From contig NZ_JBFTXJ020000014.1 of NCBI RefSeq assembly GCF_041379945.2, positions 1 to 64,000 on the forward strand: 64,000 bases of DNA. Direction: 5' to 3'. Below the pieces are notes generated by a model. It ran no database searches, was not told the origin of the DNA, and saw nothing but the letters and a program-made list of their open reading frames with translations. The first letter of the stretch is position 1; the number at the start of each line of letters is the position of its first letter. The DNA comes from Aneurinibacillus sp. REN35. GTDB lineage: Bacteria; Bacillota; Bacilli; Aneurinibacillales; Aneurinibacillaceae. The position numbers and the translations under genes were made by a program. Of this stretch, positions 16,161-24,126 are shown piece after piece.

Positions 16161-16238
16161 CATGACATGAAGATAAACGCTAAGAGGAAGGGAAGAGGGA
16201 TTCTTCTGACTTCCTGCTAGAAAGGAGTGAATAAGCGC

Positions 16239-17345
16239 ATGATACAGAAGATGGTTATAGATGAAATAACGTTGGAGTGTGGAGCTACACTCAAGCAGGT
16301 TGAGATTGCTTATGAGGCGAGCGGGACGCTAAATGAGGAGAAGACCAATGCGATTTTGGTGTGTCACGCGCTTACCGGTGATGCATATGCGGTGGGAGAT
16401 GAAGAGACCCCAGGATGGTGGGAAGGACTGATTGGCCCCGGACGATACGTTGATACGAATAAATATTTTGTAATCACGTCAAACGTGCTGGGAGGCTGTG
16501 CAGGTACAACGGGTCCCGCCTCTTCGAACCCGGAGACGGGAGAGCCGTATGGTGCTGCTTTTCCGGTTGTGACGATTCGGGATATGGTGAAGCTGCAGTA
16601 TATGTTGATTGAGCAATTAGGAATTGAGAAGCTCTTTGCTGTGGTGGGCGGTTCCATGGGCGGCATGCAGGTATATGAGTGGGCGGTGATGTATCCGGAA
16701 ATGATGCATCTTGTCCTGCCAATTGCGACATCCGCACGCTTGTCAGCTGTAGCGATTGCTTATAATGATGTAGGAAGACAGGCGATTCTATCCGATCCCG
16801 AGTGGAAAAACGGCAGCTATTATCCGGAAAAAGGGCCTGTAAATGGATTATCCATAGCCCGGATGCTTGGCATGATCACGTATCGTACTGCTGATTTATT
16901 TGAGTATCGATTTGGCCGACGGTTAAAGGATGAACGCGATGTAATGCAGTTCGATTCCACCTTTAACATTGAAAGCTATTTGCGCTATCAGGGGCAGAAG
17001 CTGGTCACGCGATTCGATGCCAATAGCTATCTGTATTTGCTAAAGGCAATGGATTCGCACGATATTGGTCGAGGACGAGGCGGGATTAAGGCTGCACTTG
17101 AGAGAATTGAAGCTAAGGTTCTATCTGTAGCAATTTCAAAAGATTTATTGTATCCTGCCGACCATCAGGAGGAGATTGTCGATCTTATGCGAGCACTTGG
17201 TAAGGATGTGGATTATCATTTTGTCGAATCCATCTATGGCCATGACGGCTTTCTTGTCGAATTTGTAAAAATTGGTCCGTTAGTTGAACGGTTTATTGAG
17301 AAACATGCGGCTAATATTTTCGCTCCGTCTGCTGCCCCGAGATAA
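16239..17345 (+). CDS. metX: Homoserine O-acetyltransferase
   Basis: A 368-residue alpha/beta-hydrolase-fold acyltransferase that activates homoserine with acetyl-CoA for methionine synthesis. The nucleophile elbow GGSMGG places the catalytic serine at residue 139. The triad is completed by the aspartate in LYPADHQ and the histidine in YGHDGFLVE. LTGDAY and NVLGGCAGTTGPAS are family landmarks. The ATG at 16239 follows TAGAAAGGAG by 11 bases, a long but usable spacing; the GTG at 16227 overlaps that site. A SAM riboswitch and terminator precede it. A sister activity (serine or succinyl transfer) cannot be excluded by eye. Confidence 0.93.
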   Translation: MIQKMVIDEITLECGATLKQVEIAYEASGTLNEEKTNAILVCHALTGDAYAVGDEETPGWWEGLIGPGRYVDTNKYFVITSNVLGGCAGTTGPASSNPETGEPYGAAFPVVTIRDMVKLQYMLIEQLGIEKLFAVVGGSMGGMQVYEWAVMYPEMMHLVLPIATSARLSAVAIAYNDVGRQAILSDPEWKNGSYYPEKGPVNGLSIARMLGMITYRTADLFEYRFGRRLKDERDVMQFDSTFNIESYLRYQGQKLVTRFDANSYLYLLKAMDSHDIGRGRGGIKAALERIEAKVLSVAISKDLLYPADHQEEIVDLMRALGKDVDYHFVESIYGHDGFLVEFVKIGPLVERFIEKHAANIFAPSAAPR

Positions 17346-17662
17346 TTATAAAGATTGTCCACAGATTATCGGCGTATTTCGACAATTTGTCCGCTGCTTT
17401 TCTTGACGCTACCTTCCATACGGAGTAAAATGAATCTGTCACAAAGTCTTCATTTATTTTAAGGCTTCCTCGGGAAGCTTTTCTTCATGTCATGCATGTG
17501 GAATGGAGTGAGCAAAGGGGGAATTTCTAGAGAGACGAGAGAGTGGTAGGGAATCTTCACGTACGTAGATGAAGAAGTCGGAGAGAAATTGATTATTTTT
17601 GTGAAAAAAGTGTCAAACTAGAAAATCTGAAACGTAACCTTGTGAAAGGGGGAGTCTGTGCA
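17346..17662 (+). other. Intergenic region metX-sdhC
   Basis: About 315 bases without a convincing gene. A short hairpin GCTTCC-TCG-GGAAGC at 17464-17478, followed by TTTTCTTC, could end metX. Further on, CTTCA and TGAAG arms near 17553-17575 make a weak hairpin. I could not assign a clear sdhC promoter, though AT-rich sequence at 17590-17630 is a reasonable place for one. Confidence 0.6.
17464..17486 (+). terminator. Probable terminator after metX
   Basis: GCTTCC pairs with GGAAGC over a three-base loop, then TTTTCTTC. The stem is short, so efficiency is uncertain. Confidence 0.55.
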
Positions 17663-18313
17663 ATGCTGAATCACCGTCACTTTTTTAACCGTAAACTACA
17701 TTCCCTGCTAGGGGTTGTACCAATCGGGGGATTTTTGTTCGTTCACTTATTTACGAACTTCTATGCAACGCGCGGCGAAGAAGCTTTTCTTGAGCGTGTT
17801 GAAATTATGGAAGGAATTCCATTCCTGGCTTTGATTGAAATTCTCTTTATTTTCTTACCCATTCTGTATCATGGTATTTATGGGTTGTATGTTGCATTCC
17901 AAGCGAAAAACAACGTGAACAACTATGGTTACTTCCGTAACGTACTGTTCATGCTGCAGCGTGTAACCGGTGTTATCACATTGATCTTTATTACATGGCA
18001 CGTATGGGAAACAAAAATGCAAATGGTAATTGGAAATGTAGAAGCGACAGGCCTCTTTACTCTAATGAATGATATTCTGGCGAATCCGTTCATGCTAGCT
18101 TTCTATGTTATTGGCTTGCTTTCTGCAACGTTCCACTTTGCAAACGGCCTGTGGAGCTTCGCCGTAAGCTGGGGCATCACGGTAGGTCCTCGTGCACAGC
18201 GTATTTCTACGTATGTTACAATGGTTGTATTCGTGTTGATGTCGGCGATGGGATTGTTGGCTCTGTTCTCCTTTGCAAATCCTGTTGATGTAGCACAAGC
18301 AATCCAAAAATAG
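17663..18313 (+). CDS. sdhC: Succinate dehydrogenase cytochrome b558 subunit
   Basis: A 216-residue membrane anchor of the B. subtilis type, where one five-helix protein carries two haem b groups and anchors SdhAB to the membrane for electron transfer to menaquinone. Histidines in RKLHSLLGVVPIGGF, FVHLFTNF, LYHGIYGL, ITWHVW and ATFHFANGLW are candidate haem ligands. The ATG at 17663 follows GAAAGGGGGAG; the upstream in-frame GTG at 17642 precedes that site. It starts the sdhCAB operon. Confidence 0.95.
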   Translation: MLNHRHFFNRKLHSLLGVVPIGGFLFVHLFTNFYATRGEEAFLERVEIMEGIPFLALIEILFIFLPILYHGIYGLYVAFQAKNNVNNYGYFRNVLFMLQRVTGVITLIFITWHVWETKMQMVIGNVEATGLFTLMNDILANPFMLAFYVIGLLSATFHFANGLWSFAVSWGITVGPRAQRISTYVTMVVFVLMSAMGLLALFSFANPVDVAQAIQK

Positions 18314-18324
18314 GGGGTTTGAGC

Positions 18325-20100
18325 ATGAGTAAAGGTAAAATTATCGTAGTTGGCGGCGGTTTGGCAGGCTTGATGGCCACAATTAAAGCTGCAGAAGCCG
18401 GCCACCCTGTTGAGTTGTTTTCTCTTGTTCCTGTAAAACGCTCTCACTCTGTTTGTGCGCAGGGCGGTATTAATGGAGCAGTAAATACAAAAGGTGAAGG
18501 GGATTCTCCATGGATCCACTTTGACGATACAGTATATGGCGGGGACTTCCTCGCAAATCAGCCGCCGGTAAAAGCAATGTGTGATGCGGCGCCTGGAATT
18601 ATTTATATGTTTGACCGTATGGGTGTTATGTTTAACCGTACGCCGGAGGGCTTAATTGACTTCCGTCGTTTTGGGGGGACGCAGCATCACCGTACAGCAT
18701 TCTCCGGTGCAACAACAGGACAACAGCTTCTGTACGCATTGGATGAGCAAGTGCGCCGTTGGGAAGTAAACGGATTGGTTACAAAATATGAAGGTTGGGA
18801 ATTCCTATCTGCTGTTGTTGATGAAACAGACGGTGTGTGCCGTGGTATTACTGCACAAAACCTGCGTTCGATGGAGATTCAATCCTTTAAAGCGGATGCT
18901 GTTATTCTTGCAACCGGTGGTCCTGGAATCATCTTCGGTAAGTCTACAAACTCCGTAATTAATACAGCAACAGCCGCTTCAGCCGTATACCAGCAAGGCG
19001 CAACGTATGCGAATGGAGAATTCATTCAAATTCACCCAACAGCGATTCCTGGGGATGACAAGCTGCGCTTGATGTCTGAATCAGCACGTGGTGAAGGCGG
19101 TCGTGTATGGACATATAAAGATGGTAAGCCTTGGTACTTCCTTGAAGAGAAATACCCGGCATATGGTAACCTTGTGCCGCGTGATATCGCAACGCGTGAG
19201 ATCTTCGATGTTTGTGTTAACATGAAGCTCGGAGTCAACGGCGAGAACATGGTTTATCTTGACCTTTCTCATAAAGATCCGCATGAGCTGGACATCAAGC
19301 TGGGCGGTATCATTGAGATCTATGAGAAATTCGTTGGGGATGACCCACGTAAAGTTCCGATGAAGATCTTCCCTGCTGTTCACTACTCAATGGGTGGACT
19401 GTGGGTTGATTATAATCAAATGACAAACATTCCGGGTCTGTTTGCTGCCGGTGAATGTGATTATTCACAACATGGTGCCAACCGTTTAGGTGCGAACTCT
19501 CTGCTATCTGCGGTATTCGGTGGTATGGTAGCCGGACCAAAAGCAATCGAATATATCAACGGCTTGAACAAATCAGCGGAAGATGTGTCTGCTGGCGTAT
19601 TCGATGCACAGGTGAAGAAGGATCAAGAAAAGTACGACCGTATCACGAACATGACAAGCGGTACAGAGAATGCGTACAAGCTGCATCGTGAACTCGGTGA
19701 GTGGATGACGGACAATGTAACGGTTGTTCGCTATAATGATAAGCTGCAGAAGACAGATGAGAAGATCCAGGAGCTTATGGAGCGTTATCAGAACATCAAC
19801 ATCAATGATACATCCAAGTGGAGCAACGCAGGCGCTTCCTTCACGCGTCAGCTGTGGAACATGCTGAATCTTGCCCGTGTTATTACGCTTGGTGCATTGA
19901 ACCGTAACGAAAGCCGTGGTGCTCACTACAAGCCGGACTTCCCAGAACGTGATGATGACAGCTTCATGAAAACAACGATGGCGAATTTCGATCCTGCGAC
20001 AAACGGACCGAAGATTTCCTATGAAGATATCGACGTTTCACTGATTAAGCCTCGTAAACGTGACTACTCGACGAAACATGAAGTAGCCGAGAAGAAGTAG
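18325..20100 (+). CDS. sdhA: Succinate dehydrogenase flavoprotein subunit
   Basis: A 591-residue flavoprotein oxidising succinate to fumarate. The N-terminal GGGLAGL binds the FAD ADP moiety; the histidine in RSHSVCAQGGING is the covalent FAD attachment site. IHPTAIPGDDKLRLMSESARGEGG carries substrate and proton-shuttle residues, and HYSMGGLWVD and GANRLGANSLLSAVFGG are family blocks. The ATG at 18325 follows GGGGG with 11 bases between sdhC stop and start. It works in the TCA cycle and respiratory chain. Confidence 0.97.
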   Translation: MSKGKIIVVGGGLAGLMATIKAAEAGHPVELFSLVPVKRSHSVCAQGGINGAVNTKGEGDSPWIHFDDTVYGGDFLANQPPVKAMCDAAPGIIYMFDRMGVMFNRTPEGLIDFRRFGGTQHHRTAFSGATTGQQLLYALDEQVRRWEVNGLVTKYEGWEFLSAVVDETDGVCRGITAQNLRSMEIQSFKADAVILATGGPGIIFGKSTNSVINTATAASAVYQQGATYANGEFIQIHPTAIPGDDKLRLMSESARGEGGRVWTYKDGKPWYFLEEKYPAYGNLVPRDIATREIFDVCVNMKLGVNGENMVYLDLSHKDPHELDIKLGGIIEIYEKFVGDDPRKVPMKIFPAVHYSMGGLWVDYNQMTNIPGLFAAGECDYSQHGANRLGANSLLSAVFGGMVAGPKAIEYINGLNKSAEDVSAGVFDAQVKKDQEKYDRITNMTSGTENAYKLHRELGEWMTDNVTVVRYNDKLQKTDEKIQELMERYQNININDTSKWSNAGASFTRQLWNMLNLARVITLGALNRNESRGAHYKPDFPERDDDSFMKTTMANFDPATNGPKISYEDIDVSLIKPRKRDYSTKHEVAEKK

Positions 20101-20121
20101 AAAAAAGAGGGGTGAAGAGAC

Positions 20122-20877
20122 ATGGCTGAACAACAAAAAACTGTTCACTTGATTATTACCCGTCAGGATGGTCCTGATGGAACGCCATATAAACAGGAAT
20201 TCAAGATTCCATATCGTGCGAATATGAATATTATCGGTTGTCTGATGGAAATTCAGCGCAATCCGGTAACCACAGATGGCAAGCAAGTCGCTCCGATTGT
20301 ATGGGAGATGAACTGTCTAGAAGAGGTATGCGGTGCATGCTCGATGGTGATCAACGGCAAACCGCGTCAATCTTGTACAGCACTGGTCGATAAGCTCGAA
20401 CAGCCAATTCGTCTGGAGCCAATGAGCACATTCCCTGTCAACCGTGACTTAGCAATTGACCGCAGCCGCATGTTCGATGCGTTGAAGCGCGTCAAGGCTT
20501 GGATTCCGATCGATGGTACACATGACCTCGGACCAGGACCTCGTATGCCGGAAGTGGATCGTCAATGGGCGTATGAGCTGTCTCGTTGTATGACATGCGG
20601 TGTATGCTTAGAAGCATGTCCGAATGTAAATGATAAATCTCCGTTCATTGGTGCCTTTGCAATTTCTCAGGTGCGTTTGTTCAATGAGCATCCGACAGGT
20701 AAAATGAACGCGGAAGAGCGTCTGGAAGGGCTGATGGGTGAAGGCGGTATTACCGATTGTGGTAATTCTCAGAACTGTGTGCAGTCCTGCCCGAAAGGCA
20801 TTCCGCTCACAACGTCCATTGCAGCAATGAACCGCTCTACAACCGTATACTCAATCAAAAACTTCTTCCGCAGCTAA
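20122..20877 (+). CDS. sdhB: Succinate dehydrogenase iron-sulfur subunit
   Basis: A 251-residue protein relaying electrons from the flavin to haem b/menaquinone through three Fe-S clusters. The [2Fe-2S] site contains EEVCGACSM and the later cysteine of RQSC. CMTCGVCLEACPNVN starts the [4Fe-4S] group, and CGNSQNCVQSCPKGIPL completes the [3Fe-4S] and [4Fe-4S] ligands. It is 21 bases after sdhA and followed by a terminator. Confidence 0.97.
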   Translation: MAEQQKTVHLIITRQDGPDGTPYKQEFKIPYRANMNIIGCLMEIQRNPVTTDGKQVAPIVWEMNCLEEVCGACSMVINGKPRQSCTALVDKLEQPIRLEPMSTFPVNRDLAIDRSRMFDALKRVKAWIPIDGTHDLGPGPRMPEVDRQWAYELSRCMTCGVCLEACPNVNDKSPFIGAFAISQVRLFNEHPTGKMNAEERLEGLMGEGGITDCGNSQNCVQSCPKGIPLTTSIAAMNRSTTVYSIKNFFRS

Positions 20878-20892
20878 TCGTGGAGGAAATGG

Positions 20893-20929
20893 CAGCACTC
20901 TGCTTCGGCGGGGTGCTGTTTTATTTTTA
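20893..20929 (+). terminator. Terminator after sdhB
   Basis: CAGCAC pairs with GTGCTG, with an inner GC/TTCG/GC cap, then TTTTATTTTT. It closes the sdhCAB operon. Confidence 0.85.
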
Positions 20930-20985
20930 TCCAGGGATATATGGAGCATCAATGCATTATATGTTATCCAATTATTTTGATTTAG

Positions 20986-21015
20986 TTGACATATCGTTTG
21001 CTGTCTCTTTATAAT
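20986..21015 (+). promoter_or_regulatory. Sigma-A promoter of bioB
   Basis: TTGACA (20986-20991), 18 bases, TATAAT (21010-21015), both at consensus. The BirA box starts three bases downstream and would cover the start of transcription. Confidence 0.85.
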
Positions 21016-21017
21016 TA

Positions 21018-21048
21018 ATGTTAACTCATAATATAAAAAAGTTAACAA
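21018..21048 (+). promoter_or_regulatory. BirA operator at bioB
   Basis: ATGTTAAC (21018-21025) and GTTAACAA (21041-21048) are inverted half-sites 15 bases apart, like the bioY operator but with a better inverted match. It lies between the promoter and the ribosome site. Confidence 0.85.
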
Positions 21049-21061
21049 AAGAGGAGGAGCC

Positions 21062-22099
21062 ATGCTGACACCCGTATTAGAAACAAAACCAAAAACTGAT
21101 TGGATGGCACTTGCAGAGGAAGTACTGGCAGGTAAGAAGATAACGAAGGAAGAAGCATTACATATTATCGAGGCCCCAGATACGGAGATCTTGGCATTGC
21201 TTCAGGGCGCATACCGCATCCGCAGTCATTATTATGGGAATAAAGTTAAACTCAATATGATTATTAACGCAAAGAGCGGATTATGCCCGGAAGACTGCGG
21301 CTATTGTTCACAGTCTATCGTCTCCGATGCCCCGATCGAGAAATATCCACAGCTTTCTAAAGACGTATTGGTGGATGGGGCCTCTAGAGCAAAGGAATCG
21401 AAAGCAGGTACATACTGTATCGTCATGAGTGGACGGCGTCCAACAGACAAGGAAGTAGATAATGTCGTAGAAGCGGTGCGTGAAATCAAAGACAAGCACC
21501 AGATGAAAATCTGTGCCTGTCTTGGCTTAATTACGCCGGAGCAAGCAGGCAGACTTAAAGAGGCTGGAGTGGATCGGTTTAACCATAATATTAATACATC
21601 GGCCAGCAATCACGCGAACATTACATCGACTCATACGTATGACGATCGCGTTACCACACTGAACGCGGTAAAAGAGGCAGGTATGTCCCCGTGCTCTGGT
21701 GTTATCCTAGGAATGGGTGAGAGCGATGAAGAAATCGTTGAGATGGCGTATGCACTGCATGAGATTAATGCTGACTCTATTCCTGTTAACTTCTTAAATG
21801 CGATTCCAGGCACACCGTTAGAATCCATGAAAAAACTTGGCGCAGTGAAATGCCTCAAAGCTCTTTCTTTATTCCGTTATGTGAATCCAACAAAAGAAAT
21901 TCGCATTTCTGGTGGCAGGGAAGTCAATCTGCGTCATCTTCAGCCAATGGGATTGTATGCAGCTAACTCTGTTTTCGTTGGGGATTATCTAACAACTGGC
22001 GGCCAGCAGACGAAGATGGATCATGAGATGATTGAAGACCTTGGATTTGAAATTGAAGAATGTGCATTTGACAGTGAACCGCCCGTTCTCGCCGAATAA
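21062..22099 (+). CDS. bioB: Biotin synthase
   Basis: A 345-residue radical-SAM enzyme inserting sulfur into dethiobiotin. The SAM-cluster motif CPEDCGYC places cysteines at residues 75, 79 and 82. CACLGLI, FNHNINTSASNHANI and the late ISGGREVNLR with its cluster-binding arginine agree with BioB. The ATG follows GAGGAGGAG. It is transcribed alone: sdhB terminates before it and a terminator follows. No bioA, bioD or bioF lies nearby, so the rest of the pathway is elsewhere or absent. Confidence 0.96.
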   Translation: MLTPVLETKPKTDWMALAEEVLAGKKITKEEALHIIEAPDTEILALLQGAYRIRSHYYGNKVKLNMIINAKSGLCPEDCGYCSQSIVSDAPIEKYPQLSKDVLVDGASRAKESKAGTYCIVMSGRRPTDKEVDNVVEAVREIKDKHQMKICACLGLITPEQAGRLKEAGVDRFNHNINTSASNHANITSTHTYDDRVTTLNAVKEAGMSPCSGVILGMGESDEEIVEMAYALHEINADSIPVNFLNAIPGTPLESMKKLGAVKCLKALSLFRYVNPTKEIRISGGREVNLRHLQPMGLYAANSVFVGDYLTTGGQQTKMDHEMIEDLGFEIEECAFDSEPPVLAE

Positions 22100-22118
22100 A
22101 CAGCGCATATACGTAACG

Positions 22119-22147
22119 GAAGCTTCCCCGAAAAGGGAAGCTTTTTT
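22119..22147 (+). terminator. Terminator after bioB
   Basis: AAGCTTCCC (22120-22128) pairs with GGGAAGCTT (22135-22143) and is followed by further T. Confidence 0.88.
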
Positions 22148-22224
22148 GCTGTTGCGCTCAGAATATTTTGCTAAAATAATAACAGAATAAAAATAGTACA
22201 TACAGTAGAAGGGGTGGAGAGCTA

Positions 22225-22701
22225 ATGGCAAGAGCTGCGTATATTCAGCCAAGTATGGAAGAGTGGTTGAAGAAGTTTCATTTTACAACAAACATTCATA
22301 TTCGTTATTGTGAGACCGACATGTCTGGTCACGTAAACAACACCAGTCACATTATCTACTTTGAACAGGGACGAGTAGATTACTTCGATCATCTAGGAAT
22401 AGGCGAGAACGTACTGCATCATGATGCAGAATTAATGGTAGTCATCGCAGATATTGCCTGTCATTACCATAGTGAAGCCTTTTTTAGGGAGAAGCTGTGT
22501 TTAGGTGTGAGAACGTCACGCCTTGGCAACAGCTCTTTAGATGTAGAGTACTGCCTGATTGCCGAAGAGAATAATAGGGTTGTAGCAACGGCAATAAGCA
22601 CACTTGTACTTGTAAATAAAGAAACGAGACAGAGTGCTCGAATTCCAGAAAATATACGGGAGAGCATCATAGCGTTCGAGCAGATGGAGATGATTCAATA
22701 A
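22225..22701 (+). CDS. ysmA: Acyl-CoA thioesterase, hotdog fold (YsmA-like)
   Basis: A 158-residue 4HBT-type thioesterase that would hydrolyse an acyl-CoA thioester. The active-site block is RYCETDMSGHVNNTSHIIYFEQGRVDYF near residues 27-54; its aspartate is the usual catalytic residue. The later YHSEAFFREKL and AISTLVLVNKETR segments form the hotdog strands. Its position between sdhB and gerE matches B. subtilis ysmA. The natural substrate is unknown. The ribosome site is GAAGGGGTGGAG. Confidence 0.88.
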   Translation: MARAAYIQPSMEEWLKKFHFTTNIHIRYCETDMSGHVNNTSHIIYFEQGRVDYFDHLGIGENVLHHDAELMVVIADIACHYHSEAFFREKLCLGVRTSRLGNSSLDVEYCLIAEENNRVVATAISTLVLVNKETRQSARIPENIRESIIAFEQMEMIQ

Positions 22702-22705
22702 CTTC

Positions 22706-23137
22706 ATGTTTTTTCACGGTATTCCACTACCCTTCCTGCGCCTACAGCATCCGGTCCTATCTTCACGGACAGGTACGGACAGCAAAACAACAGAGCAAAT
22801 AAGCGATCGGGAGCATCTTATTCAACAATTCGGGATTGAACCTGTGCACCTGCTTGAATACAGAAGAGGTGAGTATACACTCCAAGAATGCCTGCGGGCT
22901 TGTTTTGAATTTGGAGATGTCGTGTTGGCTTTCCGTTACCTTCCGCTTCCTATGTGGCAGATCAGTCGTCATGAAGTAGGTGTAGCGGCGTTGGCACTGC
23001 ATAGAACTCGTTGGCTCTTTGTTATGCGTGCTGACTATATAGCTGAACTGAAGCAGTTATTTCCCGATGTTCCGATATTTGCATTGCATGAGCAAAATGG
23101 AAAGTTTTGTGCGGCCTCCAAAAGGGTAAATGACTAG
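22706..23137 (+). CDS. Hypothetical protein between ysmA and a stress-like gene
   Basis: A 143-residue protein I do not recognise. It has no transmembrane helix or signal peptide. The N-terminus is proline-rich (GIPLPFLRLQHP), the centre is LRACFEFGDVVLAFRYLPLPMW, and two cysteines stand at about 65 and 136. It begins four bases after the ysmA stop with no clear ribosome site, so it may be translated by coupling, or the true start may lie further in. Its last 40 bases contain a sigma-B-type promoter for the next gene, constraining this reading frame. It is absent from the B. subtilis order. Confidence 0.65.
   Translation: MFFHGIPLPFLRLQHPVLSSRTGTDSKTTEQISDREHLIQQFGIEPVHLLEYRRGEYTLQECLRACFEFGDVVLAFRYLPLPMWQISRHEVGVAALALHRTRWLFVMRADYIAELKQLFPDVPIFALHEQNGKFCAASKRVND
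23104..23129 (+). promoter_or_regulatory. Sigma-B-type promoter upstream of the stress-like gene
   Basis: GTTTTG (23104-23109), 14 bases, GGGTAA (23124-23129). The -10 hexamer and spacing equal those of the rsbV and DUF948 promoters. It lies inside the 3' end of the preceding gene and about 38 bases before the next start codon. Confidence 0.7.
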
Positions 23138-23166
23138 TAAAAAGTCCTTAGGAGGAACGCACTGCC

Positions 23167-23622
23167 ATGAGCCAATTTATTATTGAACGTTTTCGTTATA
23201 CGGAACCTGTCCGTGAAATCGCAGGGAAATTAAATGAGCTTGGATATGGGAAGGATCATCTGCATATTCTGGCGCGCCAAGATTATGAAGGTCTTCGTCT
23301 GGAAGAAATGACGGATGCAACGGTCCATTCCCGAAGATTTGGACTGGTGGATGACTTTCTTAGTTATTTTTTCTCTTCCGGAGAGAAGAAGGATGCAATT
23401 GAGTACTTACGTTCCATTGGAATTCCAGACCCGGAGAAGCTTCCGGAAATAGAGAACCTTAGCTATGAAGATGTCCTGCTCGTTATAAAGCCACGTGCAG
23501 AGGATGATGCGGATAGCATTAAGTTTAAAATCAAGGAATGGCGGCTTGCTGCTCCGGCACGCGATATCGAAAATGGCGCAGTTGATAATCCGGGAGTGGA
23601 CGAGCAAATTTTTGATAAGTAA
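23167..23622 (+). CDS. General-stress-like protein (YflT/GSP17M-type N-terminus)
   Basis: A 151-residue soluble acidic protein. The N-terminus IIERFRYTEPVREIAGKLNELGYGKDHLHILARQ has the strand-helix-strand shape of YflT-type stress proteins. A middle block DDFLSYFFSSGEKKDAIEYLRSIGIPD and a second strand block SYEDVLLVIKP follow. The exact family is uncertain. It starts after AGGAGG and has its own sigma-B-type promoter, so induction under stress with the rsb/sigB module 2 kb away is likely. It is an insertion relative to the B. subtilis ysmA-gerE interval. Confidence 0.8.
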   Translation: MSQFIIERFRYTEPVREIAGKLNELGYGKDHLHILARQDYEGLRLEEMTDATVHSRRFGLVDDFLSYFFSSGEKKDAIEYLRSIGIPDPEKLPEIENLSYEDVLLVIKPRAEDDADSIKFKIKEWRLAAPARDIENGAVDNPGVDEQIFDK

Positions 23623-23684
23623 TTGAACAGAAGGAACCGCTTTCGAATATACTGTGTCGCAAGCCCAATTTTCCCGCTTTCTTG

Positions 23685-23713
23685 AACCACCTATCTTTCC
23701 GGGTCATACACTA
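23685..23713 (+). promoter_or_regulatory. Sigma-K-type promoter of gerE
   Basis: AACC (23685-23688), 16 bases, CATACACTA (23705-23713) fits the mother-cell sigma-K pattern of an AC core and CATAnnnTA. B. subtilis gerE is known to be transcribed by sigma-K. It lies about 60 bases before the gerE start codon. Confidence 0.68.
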
Positions 23714-23771
23714 TGGTGACTGTATCCCTAGCCTTGAACTTGAGAGCCCAGGCCAAGGAGGGGTAGCACTT

Positions 23772-23993
23772 TTGAGTAACGAACAGAAAGCCAAGCCGCT
23801 GTTGACCAATCGGGAACGAGAGGTATTTGAACTACTTGTGCTAGACAAGACTACGAAAGAAATCGCACAGCAATTGTTTATCAGCGAGAAGACCGTGCGC
23901 AATCATATCAGCAACGTCATGCAGAAACTTAATGTTAAAGGTCGTTCTCAAGCCGTTGTTGAATTAGTTCGTTTAGGTGAATTGAAAATTTAG
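23772..23993 (+). CDS. gerE: Spore coat gene regulator GerE (LuxR-type)
   Basis: A 73-residue, single-domain LuxR/FixJ-type DNA-binding protein that controls late mother-cell spore coat genes. Nearly the whole protein is helix-turn-helix: LLTNREREVFELLVLDKTTKEIAQQLF, then ISEKTVRNHISNVMQKLNVKGRSQAVVEL. The frame runs back to 23682, but TTG at 23772 follows AAGGAGGGG and gives the GerE length. Its place after ysmA agrees with B. subtilis. A sigma-K-type promoter lies upstream. Confidence 0.95.
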   Translation: MSNEQKAKPLLTNREREVFELLVLDKTTKEIAQQLFISEKTVRNHISNVMQKLNVKGRSQAVVELVRLGELKI

Positions 23994-24011
23994 ATCCATT
24001 CTAAACGAGCA

Positions 24012-24038
24012 GCCCGCCTCATATGAGGGGGGTTTTTT
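24012..24038 (+). terminator. Terminator after gerE
   Basis: CCCGCCTCAT pairs with ATGAGGGGGG, then six T. Confidence 0.85.
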
Positions 24039-24062
24039 ATGTAAGAAAACCTGTCGTGATTG

Positions 24063-24091
24063 TTGACGATGGTAAGTTATGTTTGTAGTAT
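24063..24091 (+). promoter_or_regulatory. Candidate sigma-A promoter of the exonuclease gene
   Basis: TTGACG (24063-24068), 17 bases, TAGTAT (24086-24091), upstream of the start at 24127. Confidence 0.6.
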
Positions 24092-24126
24092 TTCTTCTAC
24101 ATAGTATGAAAGAGTGGAGGAAGCAA

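Noticed and set aside
16227-16238. GTG at 16227 as the start of metX
   Set aside because: It overlaps the AAAGGAG ribosome site that serves the ATG at 16239.
23682-23771. 30-codon upstream extension of gerE
   Set aside because: It overlaps the sigma-K-type promoter and has no ribosome site, while TTG 23772 follows AAGGAGGGG and gives the known GerE size.
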